Source: JAXDLW01 sp050998755 (GTDB lineage: Bacteria > Chloroflexota > Dormibacteria > DASZGP01). From it: a stretch of 64,000 nt of DNA. The position numbers and the translations under genes are program-made. Shown here piece by piece: positions 1-7,913 of the stretch (positions are counted from its first letter, which is position 1; every line of letters begins with the position of its first letter). Below the pieces are notes generated by a model. The model did not search any database and had not been told where the DNA came from. It saw only the letters and a list, made by a program, of their open reading frames with translations. The DNA is taken from contig JBPCPW010000011.1 in NCBI GenBank assembly GCA_050998755.1, forward strand, positions 41,752 to 105,751. The letters run 5' to 3'.

Positions 1-1
1 C

Positions 2-544
2 GGCCCGGTCAAGGTCCTGTTTGCCGGCGCACTCCCTACCGGACGTCTTGCTGTGCTGGAGGGCAGAAACACTAGCGGCGCCGCGCGCCTGGTTGTCGTC
101 AGCACCCCACTTGCCGATCCGACGGGGGAAGAATCCAAACTGGAGCTGACGAACAATGTGGCGGCCCCGGCGCCGGCACAAACGCATGCGCTCGTGCTGC
201 CCCGGTCATTGCTGGATACCGGGCCTGGCGAGAATCGGAGTCTGATGTACCGCCACATCTCGGTAGTCGCCCTGGGCGAGCCAGGCACGAACATCGGGCG
301 CTCATCATTGACCTATTCGGCGAGCACGAGTCCAACCCCGTCGCAAAATATGCCACTCCTGGCCGGCGTCGCCGTCCTCAACCTGACTGCGACGCGGCCT
401 CCCGACAAGGACGAGTGGACGGGTACAGCGACTGCCGTCGCGGCACGCCTGGTGCTGCTCAGCGACCGCGAGCGCACCTACAACGTCGACCTGGCACGGA
501 CAACCAACGAGCTGGCGTGGGCAAGCTGCCCGGTTTGCAACTGA
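2..544 (+). CDS. Hypothetical protein, C-terminal part only (runs off the left edge)
   Basis: The reading frame is open from base 2 to the stop at 542-544, so the first 17 residues before the internal GTG at 53 are also coding and the true start lies outside the window. The visible part is about 180 residues with no membrane segment and no motif I recognise. It begins with a stretch containing FAGALPTGRLAVLEG and ends with a CPVC pair three residues from the C-terminus. The amino-acid composition is that of a normal exported or soluble protein. The gene is convergent with the flavoprotein gene that follows. Function unknown. Confidence 0.6.
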   Translation, partial: GPVKVLFAGALPTGRLAVLEGRNTSGAARLVVVSTPLADPTGEESKLELTNNVAAPAPAQTHALVLPRSLLDTGPGENRSLMYRHISVVALGEPGTNIGRSSLTYSASTSPTPSQNMPLLAGVAVLNLTATRPPDKDEWTGTATAVAARLVLLSDRERTYNVDLARTTNELAWASCPVCN

Positions 545-598
545 AGTCGTCGGGCTTGGGGCTGAGACGAACGATGGAGCAGTCATCTACTCCGTTCC

Positions 599-2218
599 TT
601 ACGGCCCGACCAGCACCCCGGGGTTGAGGATGCCTGATGGGTCGAGGGCGCCCTTGGCGGCCTGCAGCGCGGCTCCGAAGAGGTCGGGGCGCTGACGGTC
701 GTACCACGGCCGGTGCACCCGGCCCACGGCGTGGTGGTGGGTGATGGTTCCCCCGGCCTCGAGCAGGGCCTCGGACACCGCTGACTTCACCTCATCCCAC
801 TGCTGGACCTGGTCTCCCCAGCGGCCGGGAGCGATGACGCTGAAGTAGGGCGCGGGCCCGTCCGGGTAAACGTGGGTGAATCGGCAGGTCACGAGGCCCG
901 GCCCACACACCTCGGCGATCGCCCGGCCGGCCACCTCCATGACCCTCGCGTGGAGTTCGTCGAACCGATCCCAGGTGCAGCCGGTCTCAAATGTCTCCGC
1001 GACCATCCCCAGCCGGGCCAGGGCATCGCGGAGATAGGGAGCTCGCAAAAAGGATTGCCGCCATGCGCCGGCCGCACCATCCTGCCCGCGCCCACCCGCG
1101 CCTGACTCATCCTCCGCGTACCGGGGCTCGTCCAGCTCGGCGCCAGCCTCGCGGCAGATCGCCGTGGCTCGCTTTAGCCAGGGCTGCACTGGGTGGTCGG
1201 CCGACTCGAAGGCCAGCACCAGGAGCGCACCAACCCCGGCCGTGCCTGCCGACAGGGCCGCCTCGTTGCCATCGAGCAGGCGGCAATTGGTGGGGTACAG
1301 CCGGGACTGAGCGACAGCGCGCACCGCCGCGACCCCGTCCGCGAAGGCGCCGAACCGGGCCGTCACCGAGCCTCTCCAGCGGGGCCTTGGCACAACCCGC
1401 ATCCAGGCCTCGGTGATGATCCCCAGAGCGCCCTCCGAACCCAGGAACAAGCGGTCTGGTGACGGACCGGCGCCCGATCCGGGAAGTCGCCGGGTCTGCA
1501 CCACACCCGAGGGGGTGATCACGCGCATGGCCTCGGTGAGGTCGTCGATGTGGGTGTAGAGGGTGGCGAAATGCCCGCCGGCGCGGGTCGCCAGCCAGCC
1601 GCCCAAGGTGGAGAACTCGAACGACTGGGGGAAATGCCGCAGCGTCAATCCATGGGGACGGAGCTGGTCCTCCAGGCCCGGTCCCAGCGCGCCGGCCTGG
1701 ACCCGCGCAGCGAGGCCGAGGGAATCGATCTCCAGCACCCGGTCCATGGCGCCCATGTCGAGTGAGACCACCCCCCGGAACGAGTCGCCCACCAGGGGCT
1801 CGATGCCTCCCACGACAGACGAACCCCCACCGTAGGGGATGACCGCCAGGCGCTCGGTCTGACACCACTCGAGGATCTCGGAAACCTCGGCCTCGGTGCG
1901 CGGGCGCGCGATGATGTCGGGCGGGGTGTCGAGCCGGCCGAGGAGGTTACGCACGACGTCGCGAAAGGCCTTGCCATGGGTGTGGGCCGCGCGGTCCGCG
2001 GTGTCGGTCGTGCAGATCGAGGCGAGCGCCGTCGGGGCCACGACGCGGGACGGACGGAGATCCAGCGAATCGATGGCGGGCGGCTCATGGAGCTCGGGCC
2101 GGGCGCCGATCAGGCCGGTGACGGTGTCGCGCAGACGGTCTAGCTCCTCCCCGGCGACAGCTTCCTCCTCCCGGCCCCAGCCCCACCAGGAGCGGGTGCG
2201 GGTAGGGCCCTCAGTCAC
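599..2218 (-). CDS. FAD-binding oxidase, alkyldihydroxyacetonephosphate synthase-like
   Basis: 539 residues, GTG start. The protein has the WWGWG motif near residue 11 typical of the alkylglycerone-phosphate synthase family. A PCMH-type FAD-binding domain at about residues 95-275 contains PYGGGSSVVGG and GSEGALGIITEA. The C-terminal FAD-linked oxidase domain ends in the HHHAVGRVHRPWY segment, which in the family holds the catalytic histidines. In characterised members the enzyme swaps the acyl chain of acyl-DHAP for a fatty alcohol, making the ether bond of ether lipids. The gene lies 5 bases after a coiled-coil gene and downstream of an SDR gene, all on the minus strand, so the three probably form one operon. 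Bacterial homologues can also be other FAD-linked oxidases; the family is firm, the substrate is inferred. Confidence 0.82.
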   Translation of the reverse strand: MTEGPTRTRSWWGWGREEEAVAGEELDRLRDTVTGLIGARPELHEPPAIDSLDLRPSRVVAPTALASICTTDTADRAAHTHGKAFRDVVRNLLGRLDTPPDIIARPRTEAEVSEILEWCQTERLAVIPYGGGSSVVGGIEPLVGDSFRGVVSLDMGAMDRVLEIDSLGLAARVQAGALGPGLEDQLRPHGLTLRHFPQSFEFSTLGGWLATRAGGHFATLYTHIDDLTEAMRVITPSGVVQTRRLPGSGAGPSPDRLFLGSEGALGIITEAWMRVVPRPRWRGSVTARFGAFADGVAAVRAVAQSRLYPTNCRLLDGNEAALSAGTAGVGALLVLAFESADHPVQPWLKRATAICREAGAELDEPRYAEDESGAGGRGQDGAAGAWRQSFLRAPYLRDALARLGMVAETFETGCTWDRFDELHARVMEVAGRAIAEVCGPGLVTCRFTHVYPDGPAPYFSVIAPGRWGDQVQQWDEVKSAVSEALLEAGGTITHHHAVGRVHRPWYDRQRPDLFGAALQAAKGALDPSGILNPGVLVGP

Positions 2219-2223
2219 CGAGG

Positions 2224-2694
2224 TCAGCGCCGGGTCTTGTCCCCACCGCCGAGGCCCCCGCGAAGCGCGCGCGGTATCGGCAATCGATCGAGTGGCTCGA
2301 TCACCTTCTTCTGTACGTCCACCGCCAACTTCTCGATCGCGCGCAGGCTGCGGTTCATCTGGTCCGCGGTCTCGCTGAGCCGCTCCAGCCGCTCCAGCAC
2401 GCTGATCACCCGGTCGACCCCCACATCCTTATCGAGGCGGTCAAGCAGTTCAGCGGCGCGCTCCGCCGAGGCCGCCAGGCGATCCAGCCGCGACGCGTCG
2501 ATCAGGTCGAGGATCTCTGCAGCGCGCTCCGCGGCCTCGGCGAGGTGGTCGATCCGGTCCGCGCTGAGCCGGTCGAGGATCTCGGCCGCGCGGTCCGCGG
2601 AGCTTGCCAGCCGCTCCATGGCCCTTGCGGCGGTATCGATTCCCGTGAGCTGGCCGACCATCTGGAGGGAGCCGCGGACGAGGTCGGTCAGCAC
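2224..2694 (-). CDS. Hypothetical coiled-coil repeat protein
   Basis: 156 residues, GTG start. The middle of the protein consists of repeated amphipathic segments of about 18-21 residues of the form ADRAAEILDRL (three clear copies between residues 33 and 90), with heptad spacing of Leu, Ile and Ala, so it should form a long helix or coiled coil. There is no signal peptide or membrane segment, and the C-terminus is basic and glycine-rich. It lies between an SDR dehydrogenase gene and the alkyl-DHAP-synthase-like gene, only 5 bases before the latter. A scaffold or membrane-surface role for that pathway is possible, but nothing in the sequence proves it. Confidence 0.65.
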   Translation of the reverse strand: MLTDLVRGSLQMVGQLTGIDTAARAMERLASSADRAAEILDRLSADRIDHLAEAAERAAEILDLIDASRLDRLAASAERAAELLDRLDKDVGVDRVISVLERLERLSETADQMNRSLRAIEKLAVDVQKKVIEPLDRLPIPRALRGGLGGGDKTRR

Positions 2695-2798
2695 CGCCGG
2701 GGCGCCGGGGAGCGGCGGCCGCCCGGAACGGGGGGGAGGTGTGCCTCGCCGCTCCTCGCGGGGCGGGGGCGGCTGCCGGGTGGGCTTGCGTGGCGCGG

Positions 2799-3551
2799 CT
2801 ACGGCCCGCCCCGCACGTAGAGCACCTGCCCGGAGACAAATCCAGCGTCGTCACTGCAGAGGAACGTGATGGCACCGGCGAGGTCCTCCGGCGTGCCGAC
2901 TCGCTGCAGCGGGATCATCGCCGCCGCCCCCTGCTTGAACTGCTCGTAATCCAGGCCCATGCGCTCCGCGGTCGACTGGGTCATGCGGGTATCAACAAAA
3001 CCCGGGGCAACCGCGTTGACGTTGATGTTGAAGCGCCCGAGCTCCAGTGCCAGTGTCCTGGCCATCCCCTGGAGGCCCGCTTTGGCAGTCGAATAGTTGG
3101 TCTGGCCGCGGTTGCCCAGTGCCGACGTCGAGGACAGGAAGACCATCTTTCCGTACTTTCGCGGCGTCATGTGCTTCTGGGCGGCCTGGGCGCACAGGAA
3201 GGTGCCCTTCAGGTGGGTATCGATGACCGCGTCCCAGTCCTCGTCGATCATCTTGTGGACCAGGTTGTCGCGGATGATGCCCGCGCAGGCCACCAGGATA
3301 TCGACCTGCCCGTACTTCTCCATGACCTGGTCGAACATCGCCTCGACCGCGGGGCGCTGGGTGACGTCGCAGGCAATTGCCGACCCCTTGCCCCCGGCGG
3401 CTTCGATCTCCGACACCACCTCCTGGGCCGGGGCCACGTCGAGGTCGGCAACGGCAACGATCGCCCCCTCCGAAGCGAGGCGCTTCGCAGTGGCGGCACC
3501 GATACCGCGGCCGGCCCCGGTGATCACGGCCACCCGGTTGTCAAAACGCAT
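2799..3551 (-). CDS. SDR family oxidoreductase (FabG-like)
   Basis: 250 residues. It shows the classical short-chain dehydrogenase pattern: the nucleotide-binding TGAGRGIG near residues 11-18, an aspartate (VADLD) at the end of beta-2 that suggests NAD(H), the serine of FLSSTS, and the catalytic YSTAK. The usual NNAG is replaced by ACAG. A strong ribosome-binding site (aaggagg) lies 6 bases before the ATG and fixes the start. It would reduce or oxidise a keto or hydroxy group, most simply 3-oxoacyl or a DHAP-type substrate given its place in front of an alkyl-DHAP-synthase-like gene. It is divergent from the aquaporin gene with about 100 bases between them. Exact substrate not assignable. Confidence 0.85.
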   Translation of the reverse strand: MRFDNRVAVITGAGRGIGAATAKRLASEGAIVAVADLDVAPAQEVVSEIEAAGGKGSAIACDVTQRPAVEAMFDQVMEKYGQVDILVACAGIIRDNLVHKMIDEDWDAVIDTHLKGTFLCAQAAQKHMTPRKYGKMVFLSSTSALGNRGQTNYSTAKAGLQGMARTLALELGRFNINVNAVAPGFVDTRMTQSTAERMGLDYEQFKQGAAAMIPLQRVGTPEDLAGAITFLCSDDAGFVSGQVLYVRGGP

Positions 3552-3655
3552 CGCGAACCTCCTTGTCGGTGCCGGTCCCGAGACTTCGGAGCGTCCGGGC
3601 CGGGTGGGATATTAGCGCCGATATACTTCTGGCGTTTCAGACCAGGGAGGGGCAG

Positions 3656-4399
3656 ATGAAGCAGGCGCGCGTTCTAACGGCAGAATTCCTCGGCACCTTC
3701 GCGCTGGTGTTCTTCGGTGCCGGCGCGATCTGCGCCGATGCCCTTCTGCGCGACAAGATCCCGTTTGGCCCTGGAGACCTGCTGGTGGTGGCGACCGCTC
3801 ACGCCATGGTTCTCGGGGTGATGGTCACCGGGCTCGGGCACATCTCCGGTGGCCACTTCAACCCCGCGGTCACCGTTGCCGCGGCGGTCACCCGCAAGAT
3901 CGCGCCGACCCTTGCGGGGATGTACATCGTGACCCAGCTGGTGGCCGGCATCCTGGCAGCGGCGCTGCTGAGATTCGTGTTCCCTGATGCCATTGCCGCG
4001 GCAGTCAAGCTCGGCGCGCCGGTCCCCACGCCGGGGTTTGGCGGGATCCACGCCATCGTGCTGGAGGCGGTGATGACCTTCTTCCTGGTAACCGTCGTGT
4101 TCGCCACCGCGATCGACCCGCGCGGGGCGTTCGGAAAGATTGCCGGGTTTGGGATCGGGTTTGTGCTGTTCTTCGACATCCTCCTCGGGGGCCCGCTCAC
4201 CGGCGCGGCGATGAACCCGGCCCGGGCTTTCGGCCCCGCGCTGCTCGGAGGCGCGCTCGATGGCGCGCACTTCCTGACGTACTGGGTCGGCCCCGTGGTC
4301 GGGGCGGTGCTCGCGGCCCTGCTGTATGAGAACGTCCTGATCCACGCTGATGAGGACGTCGAGAGCGACGTGCCGCCGCCCTCCACCGAGCGCATCTAG
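3656..4399 (+). CDS. MIP family aquaporin / glycerol facilitator-type channel
   Basis: 247 residues with six membrane segments and both pore motifs: NPAVT (first NPA loop, after GHISGGHF) and NPARA (second loop, after LTGAAM). The in-frame GTG at 3563 would add an unrelated 31-residue leader. The ATG at 3656 is preceded by gggaggggc and begins directly with the first helix (LTAEFLGTFALVFFGAG), so I chose it. The protein lets water or small neutral solutes cross the membrane. The spacing and the glycine/alanine-rich selectivity region do not let me separate aquaporin Z from other subfamilies. It ends with a short acidic cytoplasmic tail. Convergent with the DUF72 gene. Confidence 0.9.
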   Translation: MKQARVLTAEFLGTFALVFFGAGAICADALLRDKIPFGPGDLLVVATAHAMVLGVMVTGLGHISGGHFNPAVTVAAAVTRKIAPTLAGMYIVTQLVAGILAAALLRFVFPDAIAAAVKLGAPVPTPGFGGIHAIVLEAVMTFFLVTVVFATAIDPRGAFGKIAGFGIGFVLFFDILLGGPLTGAAMNPARAFGPALLGGALDGAHFLTYWVGPVVGAVLAALLYENVLIHADEDVESDVPPPSTERI

Positions 4400-4439
4400 G
4401 CTGATCGCCCGCGCGGAGGGTGACCAGCCTGAGGAGCCA

Positions 4440-5321
4440 CTACAGCGGAAGTCTCTCCTGTTCGGGTTCGATGACGGCGGGGACGCTCTCCGGTGACGGG
4501 AGGCCGAGGTCCAGCAGTTGAGCCATCTGCAGGCCGTTGACCACCGCATAGTTCGAACGGTTGTTGTTGAACAGCACGTGGACCTGCTCGGCCTCGGCGG
4601 CGAGGTGGCGGACTTTGGGGACCCACTCGCGGAGCGTCTCCTCGCGGTACAGGTAGTCGAAGCGTTCGGTTGAGCTCGAGGCGTTCTTCACGTACCACTT
4701 CTGGCGATTGTGCCCGTGGAAGCGCAGCACCGCCAGGCGGGGGTCGGTGACCACGATGTGCGGGGGCATGGTGGCGGTCCCGACCTGGGGCTCGTCCACA
4801 CAGCAGTAGCTCATGCCCGATTCAGCCAGCAATTCGATCACCGAGTCGAATCGGCCTGGCTCCGCCCAGCTGGCGTGGCGGAACTCCACTATCACCTGGT
4901 CGTGGGGATGACGGTCGGTCAGCCTGGAGACGAAGTCCATGTTGGCGGAGGAGGCCTTGAACCACGGCGGGAACTGGTAGTGAACCCCGGTCAACTTGCC
5001 GCTGTCGCGCATCGGTTTCAGCATGTCGAGAAAGTCCCGCTCCTCGGCCGGGGTCGGAGGACGCGGCTTGCCGTCCTCGCGCTCGTGCAAGGTCAGGCTG
5101 CGGTAGGCCTTGACGTTGAAGCGAAACCCGGGCGGGGTGGCGCCCACCCAGTTCTCGGCCACCCCCGGCCGGGGAATCCCGTAGAAGGTTGTGTCGACCT
5201 CCACGATGGCGAAAAACCGCGCGTAGTGTCCGAGGCGTTCGCCGGTAGGCAGCCCCTGCGGGTAGAAGTGTTTGTGGTCGGCCCAGTTGCAAGTTCCGAC
5301 CAGCACCTTTCCCGCAGCCAT
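4440..5321 (-). CDS. DUF72 domain-containing protein (YecE-like)
   Basis: 293 residues covering a complete DUF72 TIM-barrel-like domain. Recognisable family blocks are GTCNWADHKHFYP at the N-terminus, VEVDTTFYGIP near residue 42, FRFNVKAYRSLTLHE, YQFPPWF, VEFRHASW, and the C-terminal VHVLFNNNRSNYAVVNG. Members are widespread soluble proteins without an established activity. Structures suggest a metal-dependent enzyme, but no reaction is assigned. The gene stands alone: it is convergent with aquaporin and divergent from the next gene by 56 bases. Confidence 0.88.
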   Translation of the reverse strand: MAAGKVLVGTCNWADHKHFYPQGLPTGERLGHYARFFAIVEVDTTFYGIPRPGVAENWVGATPPGFRFNVKAYRSLTLHEREDGKPRPPTPAEERDFLDMLKPMRDSGKLTGVHYQFPPWFKASSANMDFVSRLTDRHPHDQVIVEFRHASWAEPGRFDSVIELLAESGMSYCCVDEPQVGTATMPPHIVVTDPRLAVLRFHGHNRQKWYVKNASSSTERFDYLYREETLREWVPKVRHLAAEAEQVHVLFNNNRSNYAVVNGLQMAQLLDLGLPSPESVPAVIEPEQERLPL

Positions 5322-5377
5322 TTTGTCCAGCCTACTGGCGATGTCTGCAACCTCCGCGGCGACTATAGTGAGCCTCT

Positions 5378-5995
5378 ATGGCTGAACCATGTGCCCACCC
5401 GGGATGTCCCCGCACCGATGCCCAGCCCTGCTCGTACGTCGATCGCCGCAGTCGTGGATGTGGATACTCCTGGTGCCCCGACCATTCCGCGCCATTCAAC
5501 AACCTGAACTTCTGCCGGCGCCACGGTGGCGTGATGCGGGCGATCGCGGCGAACCCCTATGACACCATCGAGCCTCCCGACCTCGACAGCCGCGCCCTGT
5601 CACTGACCGAGTGGGTTTCGGCCGACCTCGACAAGGACGTGAGGGCGTTCCTGGCCAAGATGCAGAAGCCCGACGACGGCACCTCCGTGACCCTCCACCC
5701 TCTGCGCCTGGTCATCCAACGTACGCCCTACAGTCGCGGCTGGACCCGGGTCTGGACCCTGTCGGCCGCCACCGGGGTGCTCAAGAAGATCGGGGTTGAG
5801 GTGGACGAGGACCGCGACTTTGAGGTCAAGGCAACGGTTGACGGCAACGCCGTGGCGGCCTCGGTGCCGCCGTGGATCGGTGACCGCGGCACCCAGATCG
5901 CACCCGAGGCAGCCGATCGCAAGCGGGCACAATTCCGCGAGGATCTGGTCGCCGCGATGAGCAAGGCGGCCCTCTCCGAACCCCTCTGGCGCTAG
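5378..5995 (+). CDS. Hypothetical protein with an N-terminal Cys/His cluster
   Basis: 205 residues, ATG start. The first 50 residues hold a regular set of possible metal ligands: CAHPGC, then C at PCSYV, CGYSWCPDH and NFCRRHGG, consistent with a small zinc-binding module. The rest is a soluble alpha/beta region with alternating hydrophobic strands (VTLHPLRLVIQRTPY, RVWTLSAATGVL) and no membrane segment. I do not recognise the family. It is followed 41 bases later by an AI-2E family transporter gene; the gap carries a perfect hairpin. Confidence 0.7.
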   Translation: MAEPCAHPGCPRTDAQPCSYVDRRSRGCGYSWCPDHSAPFNNLNFCRRHGGVMRAIAANPYDTIEPPDLDSRALSLTEWVSADLDKDVRAFLAKMQKPDDGTSVTLHPLRLVIQRTPYSRGWTRVWTLSAATGVLKKIGVEVDEDRDFEVKATVDGNAVAASVPPWIGDRGTQIAPEAADRKRAQFREDLVAAMSKAALSEPLWR

Positions 5996-6002
5996 GCCGG
6001 CC

Positions 6003-6019
6003 CGGTCCCCAGGGGACCG
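6003..6019. other. Perfect 17-base palindrome between two genes
   Basis: CGGTCCCCAGGGGACCG reads the same on both strands around the central A. It can fold to a 7 bp GC-rich stem. It lies just after the stop codon at 5995 and 17 bases before the ATG of the AI-2E transporter. There is no T-run, so it is not a standard intrinsic terminator; it could stabilise the upstream transcript end or affect translation of the next gene. Confidence 0.4.
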
Positions 6020-6036
6020 ATCCCGGCGACTGAACG

Positions 6037-7350
6037 ATGAGTAACTGGGCCGGCCAGGAACGCCGCCGCCAGGAGCGCCGCCGCGCTGGCGACCGTGCCC
6101 GGGCCGAGGCGGTCGCGGGGACTCGTCGCGGACCGTGGGGTGACCTGCACAGCCCGGTTCGGTTCCTGGTCTTCCTGCTCATCGCCCTGGTCCTCCTCCT
6201 GCTCTATCAGCAGACCGAGTTCTTCGTCAGCCGGGTGGTCGGGGTGTTGCTGCTTTTTGTCTTCGCGGCCATCGTGGCGATGCTGCTCAACCCCCTGGTG
6301 GATGCGGTGGCGGCGCTGGAGGGAATGCACCATCACCGGGGGATGGCGGTGCTGGCAGTCAACTGCCTGATCCTCGCCGCCGTGGTTTCCATCGGCGCTT
6401 TGCTGACGCCGGCCCTGGCGCAGCAGGGATCTGCCCTGGGGGCGGAGGCTCCACGGCTGGCGAGCAAGGTCAACGATGCCCTGCTCGGAGCGCAGTCAAC
6501 CCTCAACAATCGGGGGATCCCGGTGCACTTTGGCGTTCCGAATGGGCTGGAGTCGCTGGTCGCCCCGGCTCTTGGTTCCGCCCTGCAGTTGCTTTCGGCA
6601 ACGATCGGGGCGGTCATCAACATCCTGCTCATCGTGGTCATCGCCATCTACCTGCAGATGCAGGGCCGCGGGATGATCGCCACCCTGCGTCAGCTCTTCC
6701 CACGCCAGCAGGCGCTGTTCGATTTCACCCTGCTCACCGCGGGGTCAACGCTGGCCGGCTACGTGCGCGGCCAGGTGGTGCTGGCGGCGGTGATGGCCGT
6801 TTACACCGGCGTTGGCCTGTCGCTGATCGGGGTTCATTTCGCGCTGGTGATCGCGTTCATCACCTTTCTGCTCGAACTTGTTCCACTGGTGGGGGCGCCG
6901 GTGGCAATGGCCCTGGCGGTGCTGGCGGCCCTGCTCCAGGGGCCAAACCTCGCGCTCATCACGCTGGTCTTCACCCTTGCCGGACACATCGGCTTCGCGT
7001 ACACCATCGGCCTCAAGCTGATCGGCGACGCCACCCGCGTCCACCCGCTGGTGGCGATGGCTGCGCTGCTCCTGGGCTCGCAGGTGGGGGGCGTGCTGGG
7101 TGCCCTGTTTGCCATCCCGCTGGCCGGGATCGTCAATGTCTACCTGGGGGCTCTCCTGCGCAGCCGCCGTGGCGGCGAGGCGTTCTCCCTGCCCGAGGGC
7201 GAGACCTCTGAGATGGGCCTTGACCAGCTGCCCAGTCTCGGCGAAGAGATCGCCCAGATGGCCGAGGACGAGCGCCTGGTCGAGGAGCCGGTGCCCCACA
7301 TCGAGCCGAGGCGCAGGCCGCCGCGCAAGCGGAGTGCGTCCAAGGGCTGA
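6037..7350 (+). CDS. AI-2E family transporter (PerM/TqsA-like)
   Basis: 437 residues. A basic N-terminal tail of about 35 residues is followed by the PerM/AI-2E exporter layout: two helices, a periplasmic-type loop, then a bundle of hydrophobic helices to about residue 385, including the family block GYVRGQVVLAAVMAVYTG and LELVPLVGAPVAM. The C-terminal 60 residues are acidic then strongly basic (RRRPPRKRSASKG) and cytoplasmic. Family members export the quorum-sensing signal AI-2, act as sodium/proton antiporters or have unknown cargo, so the transported substrate here is not known. Confidence 0.85.
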   Translation: MSNWAGQERRRQERRRAGDRARAEAVAGTRRGPWGDLHSPVRFLVFLLIALVLLLLYQQTEFFVSRVVGVLLLFVFAAIVAMLLNPLVDAVAALEGMHHHRGMAVLAVNCLILAAVVSIGALLTPALAQQGSALGAEAPRLASKVNDALLGAQSTLNNRGIPVHFGVPNGLESLVAPALGSALQLLSATIGAVINILLIVVIAIYLQMQGRGMIATLRQLFPRQQALFDFTLLTAGSTLAGYVRGQVVLAAVMAVYTGVGLSLIGVHFALVIAFITFLLELVPLVGAPVAMALAVLAALLQGPNLALITLVFTLAGHIGFAYTIGLKLIGDATRVHPLVAMAALLLGSQVGGVLGALFAIPLAGIVNVYLGALLRSRRGGEAFSLPEGETSEMGLDQLPSLGEEIAQMAEDERLVEEPVPHIEPRRRPPRKRSASKG

Positions 7351-7384
7351 CCGTTGCGCAGGCTGATCGCGGCGGTGCCGCGGG

Positions 7385-7903
7385 TCAGTTGTGCTTGGTG
7401 AACCGGACGTGCCGGCGATGTTTCTGAGTGGCCCCGTCCTTGGGAACCACGCTCAGTGAGCCATCTGCCTCCAGCACCACCTCCCTGGTTTCAGAGACGC
7501 TCTCAAGGCCATGCTCGCGGAGCGCTGCCAGGGCCTCCTCGTCGGTCAACTCCTGTTTCTTCAGCTCGTCCTGGATCCACTTCCCGTTCCTGGAGACCAC
7601 CACCGGCGAGGGCTCCACCAGGCGATTGAACCAGGGCACCCTGACCCGGATGAAGCTGATCGCATAGTTCAGCGTCAGCAAGGTGACGATGATGATCAGG
7701 CCGCCGGTGATCGAGGCGTCGGGTCCGGTCATCGCCGGCTGCACCGCGTTGGCGACGAGCAGCACCACCACCAGGTCGAAGAGGGTCATCTGACCGACCT
7801 CGCGCTTGCCGAATAGGCGGAAGCCGAGCAGCAGGGCGAGGTAGATCGCTGCGGAGCGCAGGATGAGCTCCCACCAGGGAATGCCGAGCTCGAGGAAGTG
7901 CAT
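7385..7903 (-). CDS. DUF421 (YetF-type) membrane protein
   Basis: 172 residues. Three membrane helices fill the first 85 residues, including LLLGFRLFGKREVGQMTLFD, a block typical of the YetF/DUF421 family. A short cytoplasmic alpha/beta domain follows, with PSPVVVSRNGKW and a LTDEEALAALREHGLESV segment. Homologues in spore formers influence germination and in others are simply inner-membrane proteins of unknown role. The gene starts 10 bases after the stop of the acyl-CoA dehydrogenase gene upstream on the same strand, so the two are probably co-transcribed. Confidence 0.85.
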   Translation of the reverse strand: MHFLELGIPWWELILRSAAIYLALLLGFRLFGKREVGQMTLFDLVVVLLVANAVQPAMTGPDASITGGLIIIVTLLTLNYAISFIRVRVPWFNRLVEPSPVVVSRNGKWIQDELKKQELTDEEALAALREHGLESVSETREVVLEADGSLSVVPKDGATQKHRRHVRFTKHN

Positions 7904-7913
7904 TGACCGCAGC

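Noticed and set aside
1107..1868. 253-residue minus-strand frame inside the AGPS-like gene
   Set aside because: Arg/Gly/Pro-rich shadow of the flavoprotein gene, whose own frame has clear family motifs.
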